This document shows, piece after piece, positions 52,954-61,877 of a DNA stretch of 64,000 nucleotides. The DNA comes from Akkermansiaceae bacterium UBA6138 (lineage in GTDB: Bacteria > Verrucomicrobiota > Verrucomicrobiia > Verrucomicrobiales > DEV007): NCBI GenBank assembly GCA_002422425.1, contig DIVG01000006.1, positions 81,857 to 145,856 on the forward strand, given 5' to 3'. A program made the position numbers and the translations under genes. Positions within the stretch are counted from its first letter, which is position 1. Every line of letters begins with the position of its first letter. The notes under the pieces were generated by a model. It did no database searches. It worked only from the letters and a program-made list of their open reading frames with translations, and was not told the DNA's origin.

Positions 52954-54711
52954 ATGTCTCCCGACCTTTCTCTCCCCTCTCTCCGGCGCGCCTATGGCGA
53001 CGGTTCTCTCACGCCCCGCGCTCTCGTGTCGCAACTTCAGGAAAAGATCGCCAGCTCTGATCCGAAGATCTGGATCGCCCTGACGCCGGACTCCCGGCTC
53101 GAGGAAATTCTCTCCCGCCTCGACGAGACTGCGGCCGATTCGCTGCCGCTCTACGGCGTCCCTTTCGCCATCAAGGACAACATTGACCTCGCCGGGGTCT
53201 CCACGACGGCGGCCTGCCCTGACTATGCCTATGATCCTGACAAAGACGCCACCGTCGTCTCGCGACTGATCGCGGCGGGGGCGATTCCGTTGGGAAAAAC
53301 GAACCTCGATCAGTTTGCGACCGGTCTCGTCGGGGTGCGTTCGCCCTACGGCGTGCCGGAGAATCCCTTCAACCCCGCCTTCATTCCCGGCGGGTCGTCA
53401 TCCGGTTCCGCCGTCGCGGTGGCGCGGGATCTCGTGAGCTTTTCCCTCGGCACAGACACGGCCGGATCGGGTCGCGTCCCCGCCGGTCTCAACGAACTCG
53501 TCGGCCTGAAGCCCAGCCTGGGCCTGCTCTCGACCTCGGGTGTCGTCCCCGCCTGCCGCACGCTCGACTGTGTCTCGATTTTTACGAAAAGTGCCGCCGA
53601 CGCCGACGCCGTGTTGAAAGTCGCTGCGGGATACGACGCGGACGATGCCTACTCGCGCGTCCCGACGCAGTCGCCCTGGTGGCGGACGGATGCCTTCACC
53701 TTCGGCGTGCCCGCGCCGGATCAGCTCGAGTTCTTCGGCAACAGCGAAGCGGCAAGTCTTTTTGAAGCCGCCGTCGCACGGCTCGAGTCCCTCGGGGGAA
53801 AAAAGGTCACGATAGACTTCGCCCCATTTCTCGAGGCGGCCCTGCTCCTCTACGAAGGCCCCTGGGTCTCGGAGCGTTTTGCGGTGATCGAGGAATTCAT
53901 GCGGTCACATCCCGACAGCCTCCATCCTGTGACGAAGTCCATCATCGCAAAAGGCGGTGATCCCCGCGCCGTCGACGGGTTCCGTGCCCAGTATAAACTC
54001 CGCGCCCTGAAGCGCCGCGCCGAGGCGGTCATGAGTGCGATCGACCTCATCGTCACGCCCACGGCGGGGACGGCCTACACGATTGCTGAAGTCGAGGCCG
54101 AGCCGGTGAAGCTGAACTCGAATCTCGGCTACTATACGAATTTCATGAACCTGCTCGACCTCAGTGCCTGCGCCATTCCGGCGGGTCGGCTTGCGGCCTC
54201 GGGGATGCCCTGGGGAATCACCCTGGTCGGTCCGGCCCTTGCGGAAAAGGCGCTTCTAGGTCTCGCCGGACGATTCATGGACGAGCAGGAGTCTGAGCCG
54301 AGCCTGCCGGTCGACTGGATCGAGGTCGCGGTTTGCGGGGCTCACATGCGTGGTCTACCGCTCAACTGGCAACTCGCGGATCGCGGGGCCATTTTTCTTG
54401 CTACCGACGAGACCGCCCCGGCCTATCGCCTGCTCGCGTTGCCTGCCGTCGGCGGTCTGCCGCCGCGTCCGGGACTCATCCGCGAAGAGAGCGGCGTCGG
54501 AGCTTCCATCCTTCTCGAGCGCTGGGCCGCGCCCGCGTCGCAATTCGGTTCCTTTGTCGCGGGGATTCCCTCGCCGCTGGGCTTCGGAAAACTCGAGCTG
54601 AAGAGCGGACGCTTCGTCACCGGATTCCTCTGCGAATCGGCCGTGCCCGAAGGCTCGCGCGAGATCACCGCACTGGGCGGCTGGCGCGCTTTTCTTGCGG
54701 AAGAATCATAG
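52954..54711 (+). CDS. atzF: Allophanate hydrolase
   Basis: 585 residues. Amidase domain with the Ser-cisSer-Lys triad: Lys in FAIKDNIDLAG (~75), GGSSSGSAVAVA (~148-160) and the second Ser in GTDTAGSGRVPAG (~168-180). The last ~130 residues are the C-terminal domain of allophanate hydrolase that finishes the decarboxylation. Together these turn allophanate into CO2 and two NH3. It completes the pathway begun by the carboxylase, 1.6 kb upstream. The gap contains the TA island. Confidence 0.93.
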   Translation: MSPDLSLPSLRRAYGDGSLTPRALVSQLQEKIASSDPKIWIALTPDSRLEEILSRLDETAADSLPLYGVPFAIKDNIDLAGVSTTAACPDYAYDPDKDATVVSRLIAAGAIPLGKTNLDQFATGLVGVRSPYGVPENPFNPAFIPGGSSSGSAVAVARDLVSFSLGTDTAGSGRVPAGLNELVGLKPSLGLLSTSGVVPACRTLDCVSIFTKSAADADAVLKVAAGYDADDAYSRVPTQSPWWRTDAFTFGVPAPDQLEFFGNSEAASLFEAAVARLESLGGKKVTIDFAPFLEAALLLYEGPWVSERFAVIEEFMRSHPDSLHPVTKSIIAKGGDPRAVDGFRAQYKLRALKRRAEAVMSAIDLIVTPTAGTAYTIAEVEAEPVKLNSNLGYYTNFMNLLDLSACAIPAGRLAASGMPWGITLVGPALAEKALLGLAGRFMDEQESEPSLPVDWIEVAVCGAHMRGLPLNWQLADRGAIFLATDETAPAYRLLALPAVGGLPPRPGLIREESGVGASILLERWAAPASQFGSFVAGIPSPLGFGKLELKSGRFVTGFLCESAVPEGSREITALGGWRAFLAEES

Positions 54712-54793
54712 CCGGGGCGGTGCCGCCGGGTCGGAGACGACTCATCCTTTTTCTTGCGCCGGGGCAAAGAAAAGTCGTCACTGAGCCCCTACC

Positions 54794-55657
54794 ATGAAAT
54801 CCCTCACGATCGGACTGACCCAGTTCGCCGCCGTCGATGACACGGCCACCAATCTCGACAATGCCGAGCGGCTCGCCCGTGAAGCCGCCGCCAAAGGAGC
54901 CCAGGTCATCTGCCTGCAGGAGATGTGCTCGACGCTCTACTTCTGCCGCCGCGAGGATCCCGCGTTTTTTGACCACGCCGAGGCCATCCCCGGCGACACC
55001 ACTGCACGTTTTGCCTCCGTCGCGAAAGAGCTCGGAGTCGTCATCGTGCTGCCGCTCTTTGAAAAGCGGGCCACCGGTCTCTACCACAACACCGCCGCCG
55101 TCCTCGACGCCGACGGCAGCTACCTCGGCAAATACCGCAAGATGCACATCCCCGAGGATCCCGGCTTTCACGAAAAATTCTACTTCACCCCCGGTGACCT
55201 CGGCTACCGCATCTGGGAAACCGCCTTCGGCAAAATCGGCGTGCTCATTTGCTGGGATCAGTGGTATCCCGAGGCCGCCCGTCTCACCGCGATGCAGGGA
55301 GCGAATGTCCTCTTTTATCCGACCGCGATCGGCTGGCTCGCCGAAGAGCGCGACACCCTCGGACCCGCCCAGCACAACGCCTGGGAGACCGTGCAAAAGG
55401 GCCACGGCGTCGCCAACGGCTGCTACGTCGCCACCTCGAACCGCGTCGGACGCGAGGGCGACACCCTCTTCTGGGGCCAGTCCTTCGTTTCCAATCCCTA
55501 CGGCGAAGTCCTCGCCCGCACCCCCGTCGAAGAGGAAATGGCCCTCGCCGTCGAGTGCGATCTCGAAAAGCTCGAAGAATTCCGCAACATCTGGCCCTTC
55601 TTCCGCGATCGCCGCATCGACAGCTACGATCCCATCCTGCGACGCTGGATCGATTAG
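54794..55657 (+). CDS. aguB: N-carbamoylputrescine amidase
   Basis: 287 residues, nitrilase superfamily. Catalytic Glu in CLQEMCSTLYFC (~45), Lys in KYRKMHIPEDPG (~115) and Cys in VLICWDQWYPEAARL (~150); the C-terminus RNIWPFFRDRRIDSYDPILRRW is characteristic of the AguB group. It converts N-carbamoylputrescine to putrescine, CO2 and NH3. The next gene, agmatine deiminase, makes its substrate. Length is normal. Confidence 0.95.
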   Translation: MKSLTIGLTQFAAVDDTATNLDNAERLAREAAAKGAQVICLQEMCSTLYFCRREDPAFFDHAEAIPGDTTARFASVAKELGVVIVLPLFEKRATGLYHNTAAVLDADGSYLGKYRKMHIPEDPGFHEKFYFTPGDLGYRIWETAFGKIGVLICWDQWYPEAARLTAMQGANVLFYPTAIGWLAEERDTLGPAQHNAWETVQKGHGVANGCYVATSNRVGREGDTLFWGQSFVSNPYGEVLARTPVEEEMALAVECDLEKLEEFRNIWPFFRDRRIDSYDPILRRWID

Positions 55658-55664
55658 GGGAAGG

Positions 55665-55776
55665 GATTCAGGGGTTCAGGCATTCAGGTATTAAGGAAAG
55701 CCTCAACCCCTGAAAACCTGAACCCCTGAACCCATCCCTTTACCCCTCAACACCTGAATGCCTGAACCCCTGAATC
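55665..55776. repeat. 25-bp perfect inverted repeat built of 7-nt units, between aguB and aguA
   Basis: 55665-55689 and 55752-55776 are perfect reverse complements. The right arm is ACCTGAATGCCTGAA plus CCCCTGAATC. The 62-base loop holds further CCTGAACCCCTGAA-like heptads. The right arm contains the ATG at 55758 of aguA's longer reading frame. Same style as the repeats inside uvrA. Confidence 0.85.
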
Positions 55777-56807
55777 GCTCCCCCTACCGCATGCCCGCCG
55801 AATGGGAAACTCAGACCGCGGTCTGGCTTTCCTGGCCTTCGGGACACCCCGACTGCTGGCCCGAGACTCTCGAGAAAGTCGAGGCCGTCTTTGCTGAAAT
55901 CGCCGCGGCGATCAGTCGCTATGAACCGGTCCGTATTAATGCCCCCGCCTATCGGCACGAGGCGATCCGGCAGCAGATCCTCGTCGCCGGACCCCAGGCC
56001 GATCATCTCGAGCTCTACGACCATGCCAACGACGACGTCTGGTGCCGCGACCATGGCCCGCTCTTTGTGAAACACCGCGAGAGCGGCGAGATCGCCGTGA
56101 CGAACTGGGGCTTCAACGGATGGGGCGACAAATTCGGTCCTTACGATCAGGATAACGAGATCCCTGTCCACATCGCGAACACCCTCGGGATGGAGCGCTT
56201 CGACGCCGACATGATCCTCGAAGGCGGCTCGATCGAGCAGAACAGCCTCGGACAAATCCTCACGACCGAAGCCGTCCTTCTCAACCCGAACCGCAACCCG
56301 CATCTCTCCCGTGAGGAAATCGAGGACCGCATCAAGTCGCTCCTCGGGATGAACGAGATTTTCTGGCTGCGTTCCGGCATCGAGGGTGACGACACCGACG
56401 GTCACATCGACGACATCGCCCGCTTTGTGAACGACCGCACCATCGTCATCTCGCAGGAAAAAGACGGCAAAAATCCCAATCACCGCGTCCTCCGCGAGAA
56501 TCGCGAGCGTCTCGGCGACTTCCGCCTCCCCGACGGTTCACGGCCCGAGATCATCGAGCTCGACATGCCCGACGCCTGCCTCGCGCCGGACTGGCGTCTC
56601 CCCGTCCTGCCCGCCAGCTACGTCAACTTTCTCATTCTCAATGGAGCCGTCCTCGTCCCCGTCTTCGGGCAGAAAAAGCGCGACACCGAGGCTATCGGCG
56701 TCCTCGGCGAGCTCTTTCCCGGCCGTGAAATTGTCCCGATCAATGCCATCGACATTGTCCGCGAGGGCGGCGCGATCCACTGCATCTCCCAGCAGCAGCC
56801 CGCCTGA
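55758..56807 (+). CDS. aguA: Agmatine deiminase
   Basis: 349 residues from ATG 55758, which lies inside the inverted repeat, or 338 from ATG 55791 (MPAEWETQTAVWLSWP), the normal family start. I favour 55791. Guanidine-modifying fold: DNDVWCRDHGP (~85 in the short numbering), GGSIEQNSLGQIL, DGHIDDIARFVNDRT and the catalytic Cys in EGGAIHCISQQQP at the end. Converts agmatine to N-carbamoylputrescine and ammonia; with aguB this gives putrescine. Confidence 0.95.
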   Translation: MPEPLNRSPYRMPAEWETQTAVWLSWPSGHPDCWPETLEKVEAVFAEIAAAISRYEPVRINAPAYRHEAIRQQILVAGPQADHLELYDHANDDVWCRDHGPLFVKHRESGEIAVTNWGFNGWGDKFGPYDQDNEIPVHIANTLGMERFDADMILEGGSIEQNSLGQILTTEAVLLNPNRNPHLSREEIEDRIKSLLGMNEIFWLRSGIEGDDTDGHIDDIARFVNDRTIVISQEKDGKNPNHRVLRENRERLGDFRLPDGSRPEIIELDMPDACLAPDWRLPVLPASYVNFLILNGAVLVPVFGQKKRDTEAIGVLGELFPGREIVPINAIDIVREGGAIHCISQQQPA

Positions 56808-56912
56808 GACCGGCTCCATCGTCCTGCCGAAGCCACCGGAGCACCCTGCAAAAACCTGCTGCGTCCCTGCCATAGTGGCGATACACTCCCGACCACTCAA
56901 AAAAGACAGATC

Positions 56913-59900
56913 ATGGCCGAGCAACGCAAGAGTTTCCCCTTCAGAGATTTCGAACCCACATGGCAGGGCCACTGGGAAGCGAATAAAACCTTCACCGTCC
57001 CCAACCCGGGCGACGCGGGATTCGACGCCTCGAAGCCGAAATACTTTGTCCTCGACATGTTCCCCTACCCGAGCGGATCCGGCCTCCACGTCGGCCACCC
57101 CGAGGGCTACACCGCAACCGACATCATCACCCGCTACAAGCGGATGCGCGGTTTTAATGTCCTCCACCCCATGGGCTGGGACGCCTTCGGCCTGCCTGCC
57201 GAGCAGTATGCGATCAAGACCGGCCAGCATCCCCGCGTCACGACCGAGGCCAACATCGAGAACTTCCGCCGCCAGCTCAAGGCGATCGGCTTCGCCTACG
57301 ACTGGGATCGTGAGGTCAACACGACCGATCCCGGCTACGTCCGCTGGACCCAGTGGATCTTCCTGCAGCTCTATCAGTCCTACTTTTGTGAAGAGACCAA
57401 AAAGGCCCGGCCCGTCAGCGAGCTCGAGGCAAAAGACTGGACCCGCGAGCAGATCGACGCCGTTCGCCTCGCCTTTGTCCACGAGGCGCCCGTGAACTGG
57501 TCGCCCGATCTCGGCACTGTCCTCGCCAACGAGGAAATCGAGGAGTGGAAAGCCAAAGGCCACACCGTCGAGCGCCGTCCCCTGCGCCAGTGGATGCTGC
57601 GCATCACCAGCTACGCCGAGCGCCTCATTGACGAACTCGAGCCTCTCGACTGGCCCGAGGGCATCAAGCTGCTGCAGAAAAACTGGATCGGGAAAAGCGA
57701 GGGCGCCGAGGTCGACTTCGACGTCGAGGGACACAAAGTCACTGTCTTCACGACCCGGCCCGATACCCTTTTCGGAGCCACTTACATGGTCCTCGCCCCC
57801 GAGCACCCGCTCGTCGCCACGATCACGACCGCCGGGCAGCAGGCCGCCGTCGCCGCCTACGTCGAGAACTGCGCGAGCAAGTCCGACATGGACCGCGGCG
57901 ACCTCAACAAGGACAAGTCCGGCGTCTTCACCGGAGCTCACGCCGTCAACCCGGTGAATCAGGAAAAGATCCCCGTCTGGATCGCCGACTACGTCATGAT
58001 GGGCTACGGAACCGGAGCGATCATGGCCGTACCCGCGCACGACGAGCGGGATTTTGAGTTCGCGAAGAAGTTCGACCTGCCGGTGATCCAGGTCGTCACC
58101 GAAGAGAAAAGTAGCATGGGCTTCCAGCCCATGCATCGTGGCAAGACTCTCGAAATTCGCGAAGGCGCCAAACTCCCCCACTGGACCCAGAACGACGGCA
58201 CCTATGCGGTGACTTTCCGTCTCGCCGACTCGCTTGCGCAATCGGTCCTCGACGCCTACCGCTCCGAACGCGATGAACTCTCCGCCGAAGTGAAAAAGAA
58301 GGGCGGAAAGATCAGCGCCGAAGACGCCATTCGCCTGCGCCAACTCTATTCCGAGCGCATCGAAACCTACCTTGATGCGGGAAAGGGAGAATGTTGGCTC
58401 GCCCGACCCGAGGTCGCGCAGATCATCGCGTCAGCCCTGAAGCATTTCGATGGAGAGCGTTACGACCTTCACGCCTGGTGCGTGATGCCCAACCATGTTC
58501 ATGCGGTTCTCCAGCCACGGGGGGGGCACTCACTCGAGTCTATCCTGCATTCATGGAAATCATTTACCGCCAACGAGATCAATAAAGCTCTCGGCCGCAG
58601 CGGGGAAGTCTGGCAGGCGGAATCTTACGACCATCTTGTCCGGGACCGTGACGACCTGAACGAACAGATTGCCTACACCCTTAATAATCCGGTAAAAGCG
58701 GGACTTGGTGAGTGGGCGTGGGTTGGTTCGGCCTCCTTGAGTCAAGGGGAGATGCATGGGCAGGATGCCCATGCTACTTCGGATTCCGGCCCGTGCTTCG
58801 CGGGCAGTGGTTATGCCGTCAATTCCGGCTTCCTCGACGGTCTCCCCACTGCCGAGGCCAAGGCGAAAATCATCGCGTGGCTCGAGGAAAATGGTCTCGG
58901 CAAACGCCGCATCCAGTTCAAGCTGCGCGACTGGCTTTTCTCCCGCCAGCGCTACTGGGGCGAGCCTTTCCCTATCGTGTGGGAAAATGGTCAGCACGCC
59001 GCCATTCCCGACAGCGAGCTCCCACTCCTGCAACCCGAACTCGAGGACTTCAAACCTACCGGCGACCCGCGCGGTCCGCTCATCAAGGCGACCGACTGGA
59101 TCGCCTACAGCCCCACCGCGCAGCGCGAGACAAACACGATGCCGCAGTGGGCCGGCTCGTGCTGGTATTACCTGCGTTACTGCGACCCGAAAAACACGGA
59201 ACGCTTCATCAGCAAAGAAGCCGAGGCCTACTGGCTCGGCGGCGGCAGTAAACCCGGCGCGGTCGATCTCTATGTCGGCGGCACCGAGCACGCCGTGCTC
59301 CACCTCCTCTACGCCCGCTTCTGGCACAAGGTCCTCTTTGACCTCGGCCACCTCAGCACGACCGAGCCTTTCCAGAAGCTCGTCAACCAGGGCCTCATCC
59401 TCGGCGAGGACGGGCAAAAGATGTCCAAGTCCGTCGGCAACGTCGTCAATCCCGACGACGTTATCACCGAATACGGAGCCGACTCGCTGCGCCTTTACGA
59501 GATGTTCATGGGACCGCTCGAGCAGGTCAAGCCCTGGTCGATGAAGGGCGTCGAGGGCGTCTACCGCTTCCTCGCTCGCGTCTGGCGGCTCGTCATGGAG
59601 ACGAATCAGGAAGGCGAATGGGTCCTTAATGCCAAGCTCGCCGAGATCGATCCTGACAAAGCCACCAACAAGGTCGTCCACGCGACGATCAAGAAGGTGG
59701 GCGAGGACATCGACGCGATGAGCTTCAACACCGCCATCGCCCAGATGATGGTCTGCACCAACGAGCTCACCAAACTCGAGTCCGTCCCGGTCTCGTCCGT
59801 GGTGCTGCTGTTGCAGGTCCTTAATCCCTTTGCTCCCCATCTCAGCGAAGAGCTCAACGCCACCCTCGCCGCCGCTTTCCCGGGCGTGACCAAAGCCGAT

Positions 59901-60140
59901 CTCGCGAACCAGCCCTGGCCCGTTTTTGATCCCGCCTGTCTTATCGAAGACGAGATCGAGATCGTCCTCCAGGTCAACGGCAAGGTGCGGGACAAACTTT
60001 TCGTTGCCAACGGTGCCTCGAATGAGGAAGTCGAAAAGCTCTCCCTCGCCAGCGAAAAGGTGAAGGCCTTCATCGACGGCCTCACCGTGCGAAAAGTCAT
60101 CGTCGTCCCCGGCCGCCTCGTCAACGTCGTCGCAAACTGA
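56913..60140 (+). CDS. leuS: Leucyl-tRNA synthetase with an in-frame RAYT transposase domain inside the editing domain
   Basis: 1075 residues; usual LeuRS is ~820-870. N-terminal Rossmann fold with HVGH (59-62), CP1 editing domain (TTRPDTLFGATY; GYGTGAIMAVPAHDERD with the editing Asp ~377), KMSKS at 836-840, and an anticodon-binding tail. From about residue 400 to 622 an extra block reads as a complete RAYT (separate entry), bounded by REP hairpins. LeuRS resumes at SDSGPCFAGSGYAVNSG. Without the block the enzyme would be ~852 residues, the normal length. All catalytic LeuRS motifs are intact. There is no stop or frameshift. Whether the fusion is translated whole, and edits properly, is unknown. 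Confidence 0.93.
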   Translation: MAEQRKSFPFRDFEPTWQGHWEANKTFTVPNPGDAGFDASKPKYFVLDMFPYPSGSGLHVGHPEGYTATDIITRYKRMRGFNVLHPMGWDAFGLPAEQYAIKTGQHPRVTTEANIENFRRQLKAIGFAYDWDREVNTTDPGYVRWTQWIFLQLYQSYFCEETKKARPVSELEAKDWTREQIDAVRLAFVHEAPVNWSPDLGTVLANEEIEEWKAKGHTVERRPLRQWMLRITSYAERLIDELEPLDWPEGIKLLQKNWIGKSEGAEVDFDVEGHKVTVFTTRPDTLFGATYMVLAPEHPLVATITTAGQQAAVAAYVENCASKSDMDRGDLNKDKSGVFTGAHAVNPVNQEKIPVWIADYVMMGYGTGAIMAVPAHDERDFEFAKKFDLPVIQVVTEEKSSMGFQPMHRGKTLEIREGAKLPHWTQNDGTYAVTFRLADSLAQSVLDAYRSERDELSAEVKKKGGKISAEDAIRLRQLYSERIETYLDAGKGECWLARPEVAQIIASALKHFDGERYDLHAWCVMPNHVHAVLQPRGGHSLESILHSWKSFTANEINKALGRSGEVWQAESYDHLVRDRDDLNEQIAYTLNNPVKAGLGEWAWVGSASLSQGEMHGQDAHATSDSGPCFAGSGYAVNSGFLDGLPTAEAKAKIIAWLEENGLGKRRIQFKLRDWLFSRQRYWGEPFPIVWENGQHAAIPDSELPLLQPELEDFKPTGDPRGPLIKATDWIAYSPTAQRETNTMPQWAGSCWYYLRYCDPKNTERFISKEAEAYWLGGGSKPGAVDLYVGGTEHAVLHLLYARFWHKVLFDLGHLSTTEPFQKLVNQGLILGEDGQKMSKSVGNVVNPDDVITEYGADSLRLYEMFMGPLEQVKPWSMKGVEGVYRFLARVWRLVMETNQEGEWVLNAKLAEIDPDKATNKVVHATIKKVGEDIDAMSFNTAIAQMMVCTNELTKLESVPVSSVVLLLQVLNPFAPHLSEELNATLAAAFPGVTKADLANQPWPVFDPACLIEDEIEIVLQVNGKVRDKLFVANGASNEEVEKLSLASEKVKAFIDGLTVRKVIVVPGRLVNVVAN
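58111..58134 (+). repeat. REP hairpin, left end of RAYT insertion
   Basis: GTA then GCATGGGC, 5-base loop, GCCCATGC: an 8-bp perfect stem preceded by GTAG. It is in frame and codes SMGFQPM-type residues. Confidence 0.88.
58754..58778 (-). repeat. REP hairpin, right end of RAYT insertion (opposite orientation)
   Basis: GCATGGGC, loop, GCCCATGC followed by TACT. Its reverse complement matches the left REP (GTAG, same 8-bp stem, different loop bases). Two REPs in inverse orientation make a BIME-like pair. Confidence 0.88.
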
Positions 60141-60199
60141 CCCCGGCTACAGCACCCACCCTCTTTACTCGACGACCTAAGCCTGTTAGCGTATGCGTC

Positions 60200-61843
60200 A
60201 TGCAACGACGCGACTGGATCAAGGGCACCTCGGCTACCGCACTGGCACTTCTCAGCACCCGATGGATCGCGACCGCGCAGGCGGCCGATGCCCTGACGAG
60301 CCGTTTTCCGGCCCTCGCCGATCTCGCCCTCGCGAAGGCGACCGAGCTCGGCGCGTCTTTCGCCGACCTGCGCCTCATGCAGACCGAGCGCGAGTCGCTC
60401 TTCGTGCGGGAGGAAATGGTCCAGGGCGTCGACGCCGGATCCTCGCTCGGCTGCTCCGTCCGCGTCCTCGTGCGGGGCGCGTGGGGCTTCGCCGCGAGTG
60501 AGGAGATTTCCGAAAAACGCGTCCTTCAACTCGTTGAATCCGCCATCGCTATCGCGAAGGGCCAGGCCGGATGGCGGAAGCAGCCCATCGAGATCGAGAC
60601 CCTGCCCGCCCACACCGGACGCTGGGACATGCCCGTCAAAATCGACCCCTTTACCATTTCCCTCGAAGAAAAAGTCGAGCGTCTCCTCGACATCAACCGT
60701 GCCGCCCTCGGCAAGGGCGCCAGCTACTGCAACTCGCAGGTCTCCACCGTACGCGAACGCAAATGGCTCGCCAACACCTACGGCACCCGCATCGAGCAAT
60801 CGCGCGTGCGCCTCCATCCCGGCTTCAGCATTACCCTCGTCGATCCGAAAAAGGGCGGGTTCGCCTCCCGCGCCAGCATGCGGCCTCCGCGCGGGGCCGG
60901 CTACGAACACCTCAGCGAGTGGGATGCCGCCGCCGAAGCCGCCCTCGCCGTCGAGCAGGCCCGCGAGAAGATGGCCGCTCCCTCCGTCACGCCCGGGAAA
61001 TTGGATCTCGTCATTGCCCCCAGCAATCTCTGGCTCACCATTCACGAGACCGTCGGCCATCCCACCGAACTCGACCGCGCCCTCGGCTACGAGGCGAACT
61101 TTGCCGGGACCTCCTTCTGCACCCCCGACAAGCTCGACTCGCTCCAGTACGGCAGTGAGATCGTCAATCTCATCGCCGACCGCAGCGCCGTCGGCGGGCT
61201 CTCCACGGTCGGTTGGGACGATGACGGCGTGCAGACAGCGGGGAAAGAATTCCCCATCGTGAAAGACGGCGTTTTCCGCAACTTCCAAATGGCACTCGGC
61301 CAGGCCGCCCTCATCGGACGCGAGGGAGGCTCGAACGGCTGCGCCTATTCCGACAGCTTCGACGCCTTTCCCCTTCAGCGCATGCCCAACATTTCCCTGC
61401 AGCCCGGCAAGGACGCGGCCGTCACCGCCGAGAGCCTCATCGCCGATGTCGAGGACGGCATTTACATCGACGGGAACGGGAGCTGGAGCATCGATCAGCA
61501 GCGCTACAACTTTCAGTTCACCGGCCAGGTCTTCCACCGCATCCGCAACGGCAAACTCGACGGCATGTTCCGCGACGTCGCCTATCAGGGGAACTCGGTC
61601 GACTTCTGGAAAGCCTGCGACGGACTCGGCGGCGAGTCGACCTACGAACTCGGCGGCGCCTTCAACTGCGGCAAAGGCCAGCCGCAGCAGGTCGCCCCCG
61701 TCTCCCACGGTGCCGTGCCCGCGAGGTTCCGCCAGATCAACGTCCTCAACACCGCGCAGGAGTCAGGCAAAGACATCGCCTCCGCCATCCAGGGCCTCCC
61801 CACCCAAAGCGGCGATTGCAGCGGCGCGAGAGAGTGGGCGTGA
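60200..61843 (+). CDS. tldD: TldD-type metallopeptidase with twin-arginine-like leader
   Basis: 547 residues. The start MQRRDWIKGTSATALALLS with an RR motif and hydrophobic stretch looks like a Tat signal peptide, with cleavage near TAQAADA. The TldD body has the zinc motif HETVGHPTELDRAL (HExxxH) at ~278-291, and ENGxYI-like IEDGIYIDGNG at the end. TldD/TldE pairs degrade unfolded or RiPP peptides (CcdA, microcin B17) in the cytoplasm; an exported form is unusual but known in PVC and Bacteroidetes. The next gene is the TldE partner, 156 bases away. Confidence 0.88.
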   Translation: MQRRDWIKGTSATALALLSTRWIATAQAADALTSRFPALADLALAKATELGASFADLRLMQTERESLFVREEMVQGVDAGSSLGCSVRVLVRGAWGFAASEEISEKRVLQLVESAIAIAKGQAGWRKQPIEIETLPAHTGRWDMPVKIDPFTISLEEKVERLLDINRAALGKGASYCNSQVSTVRERKWLANTYGTRIEQSRVRLHPGFSITLVDPKKGGFASRASMRPPRGAGYEHLSEWDAAAEAALAVEQAREKMAAPSVTPGKLDLVIAPSNLWLTIHETVGHPTELDRALGYEANFAGTSFCTPDKLDSLQYGSEIVNLIADRSAVGGLSTVGWDDDGVQTAGKEFPIVKDGVFRNFQMALGQAALIGREGGSNGCAYSDSFDAFPLQRMPNISLQPGKDAAVTAESLIADVEDGIYIDGNGSWSIDQQRYNFQFTGQVFHRIRNGKLDGMFRDVAYQGNSVDFWKACDGLGGESTYELGGAFNCGKGQPQQVAPVSHGAVPARFRQINVLNTAQESGKDIASAIQGLPTQSGDCSGAREWA

Positions 61844-61877
61844 GGCGACCGGCGCTCTTGAAAGAAGACACAGATTG

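Larger units (their letters stand above)
58110..58778 (+). mobile_element. RAYT (REP-associated tyrosine transposase, Y1_Tnp) inserted in frame in leuS
   Basis: About 215 codons with the full RAYT pattern: KLPHWTQNDGTYAVTFRLADS near the start, then YLDAGKGECWLARPEV, HFDGERYDLHAWCVMPNHVHAV with the HxH metal pair (H528/H530 of the fusion), SWKSFTANEINK, and the catalytic Tyr572 in WQAESYDHLVRD; NNPVKAGL closes it. All active-site residues are present. The reading frame begins with leuS and no stop separates them; ATGs at 58116 and 58131 could allow separate starts. Flanked by the two REPs. The GTAG before each hairpin is the tetranucleotide that E. coli TnpA-REP reads next to the REP foot. Confidence 0.92.

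Noticed and set aside
56538..58343. 601-residue open frame on the minus strand over aguA/leuS
   Set aside because: Same cause; low-complexity Val/Gly/Asp-rich composition typical of antisense frames.
58110..58778. Intein or group I/II intron in leuS
   Set aside because: The insert has no splicing Cys/Ser or His-Asn ends and no intron structure; it matches a RAYT with REP ends.
59606..61708. 700-residue open frame on the minus strand over leuS/tldD
   Set aside because: Antisense of two confident genes; sequence lacks any domain motif and is a result of high GC and codon bias.
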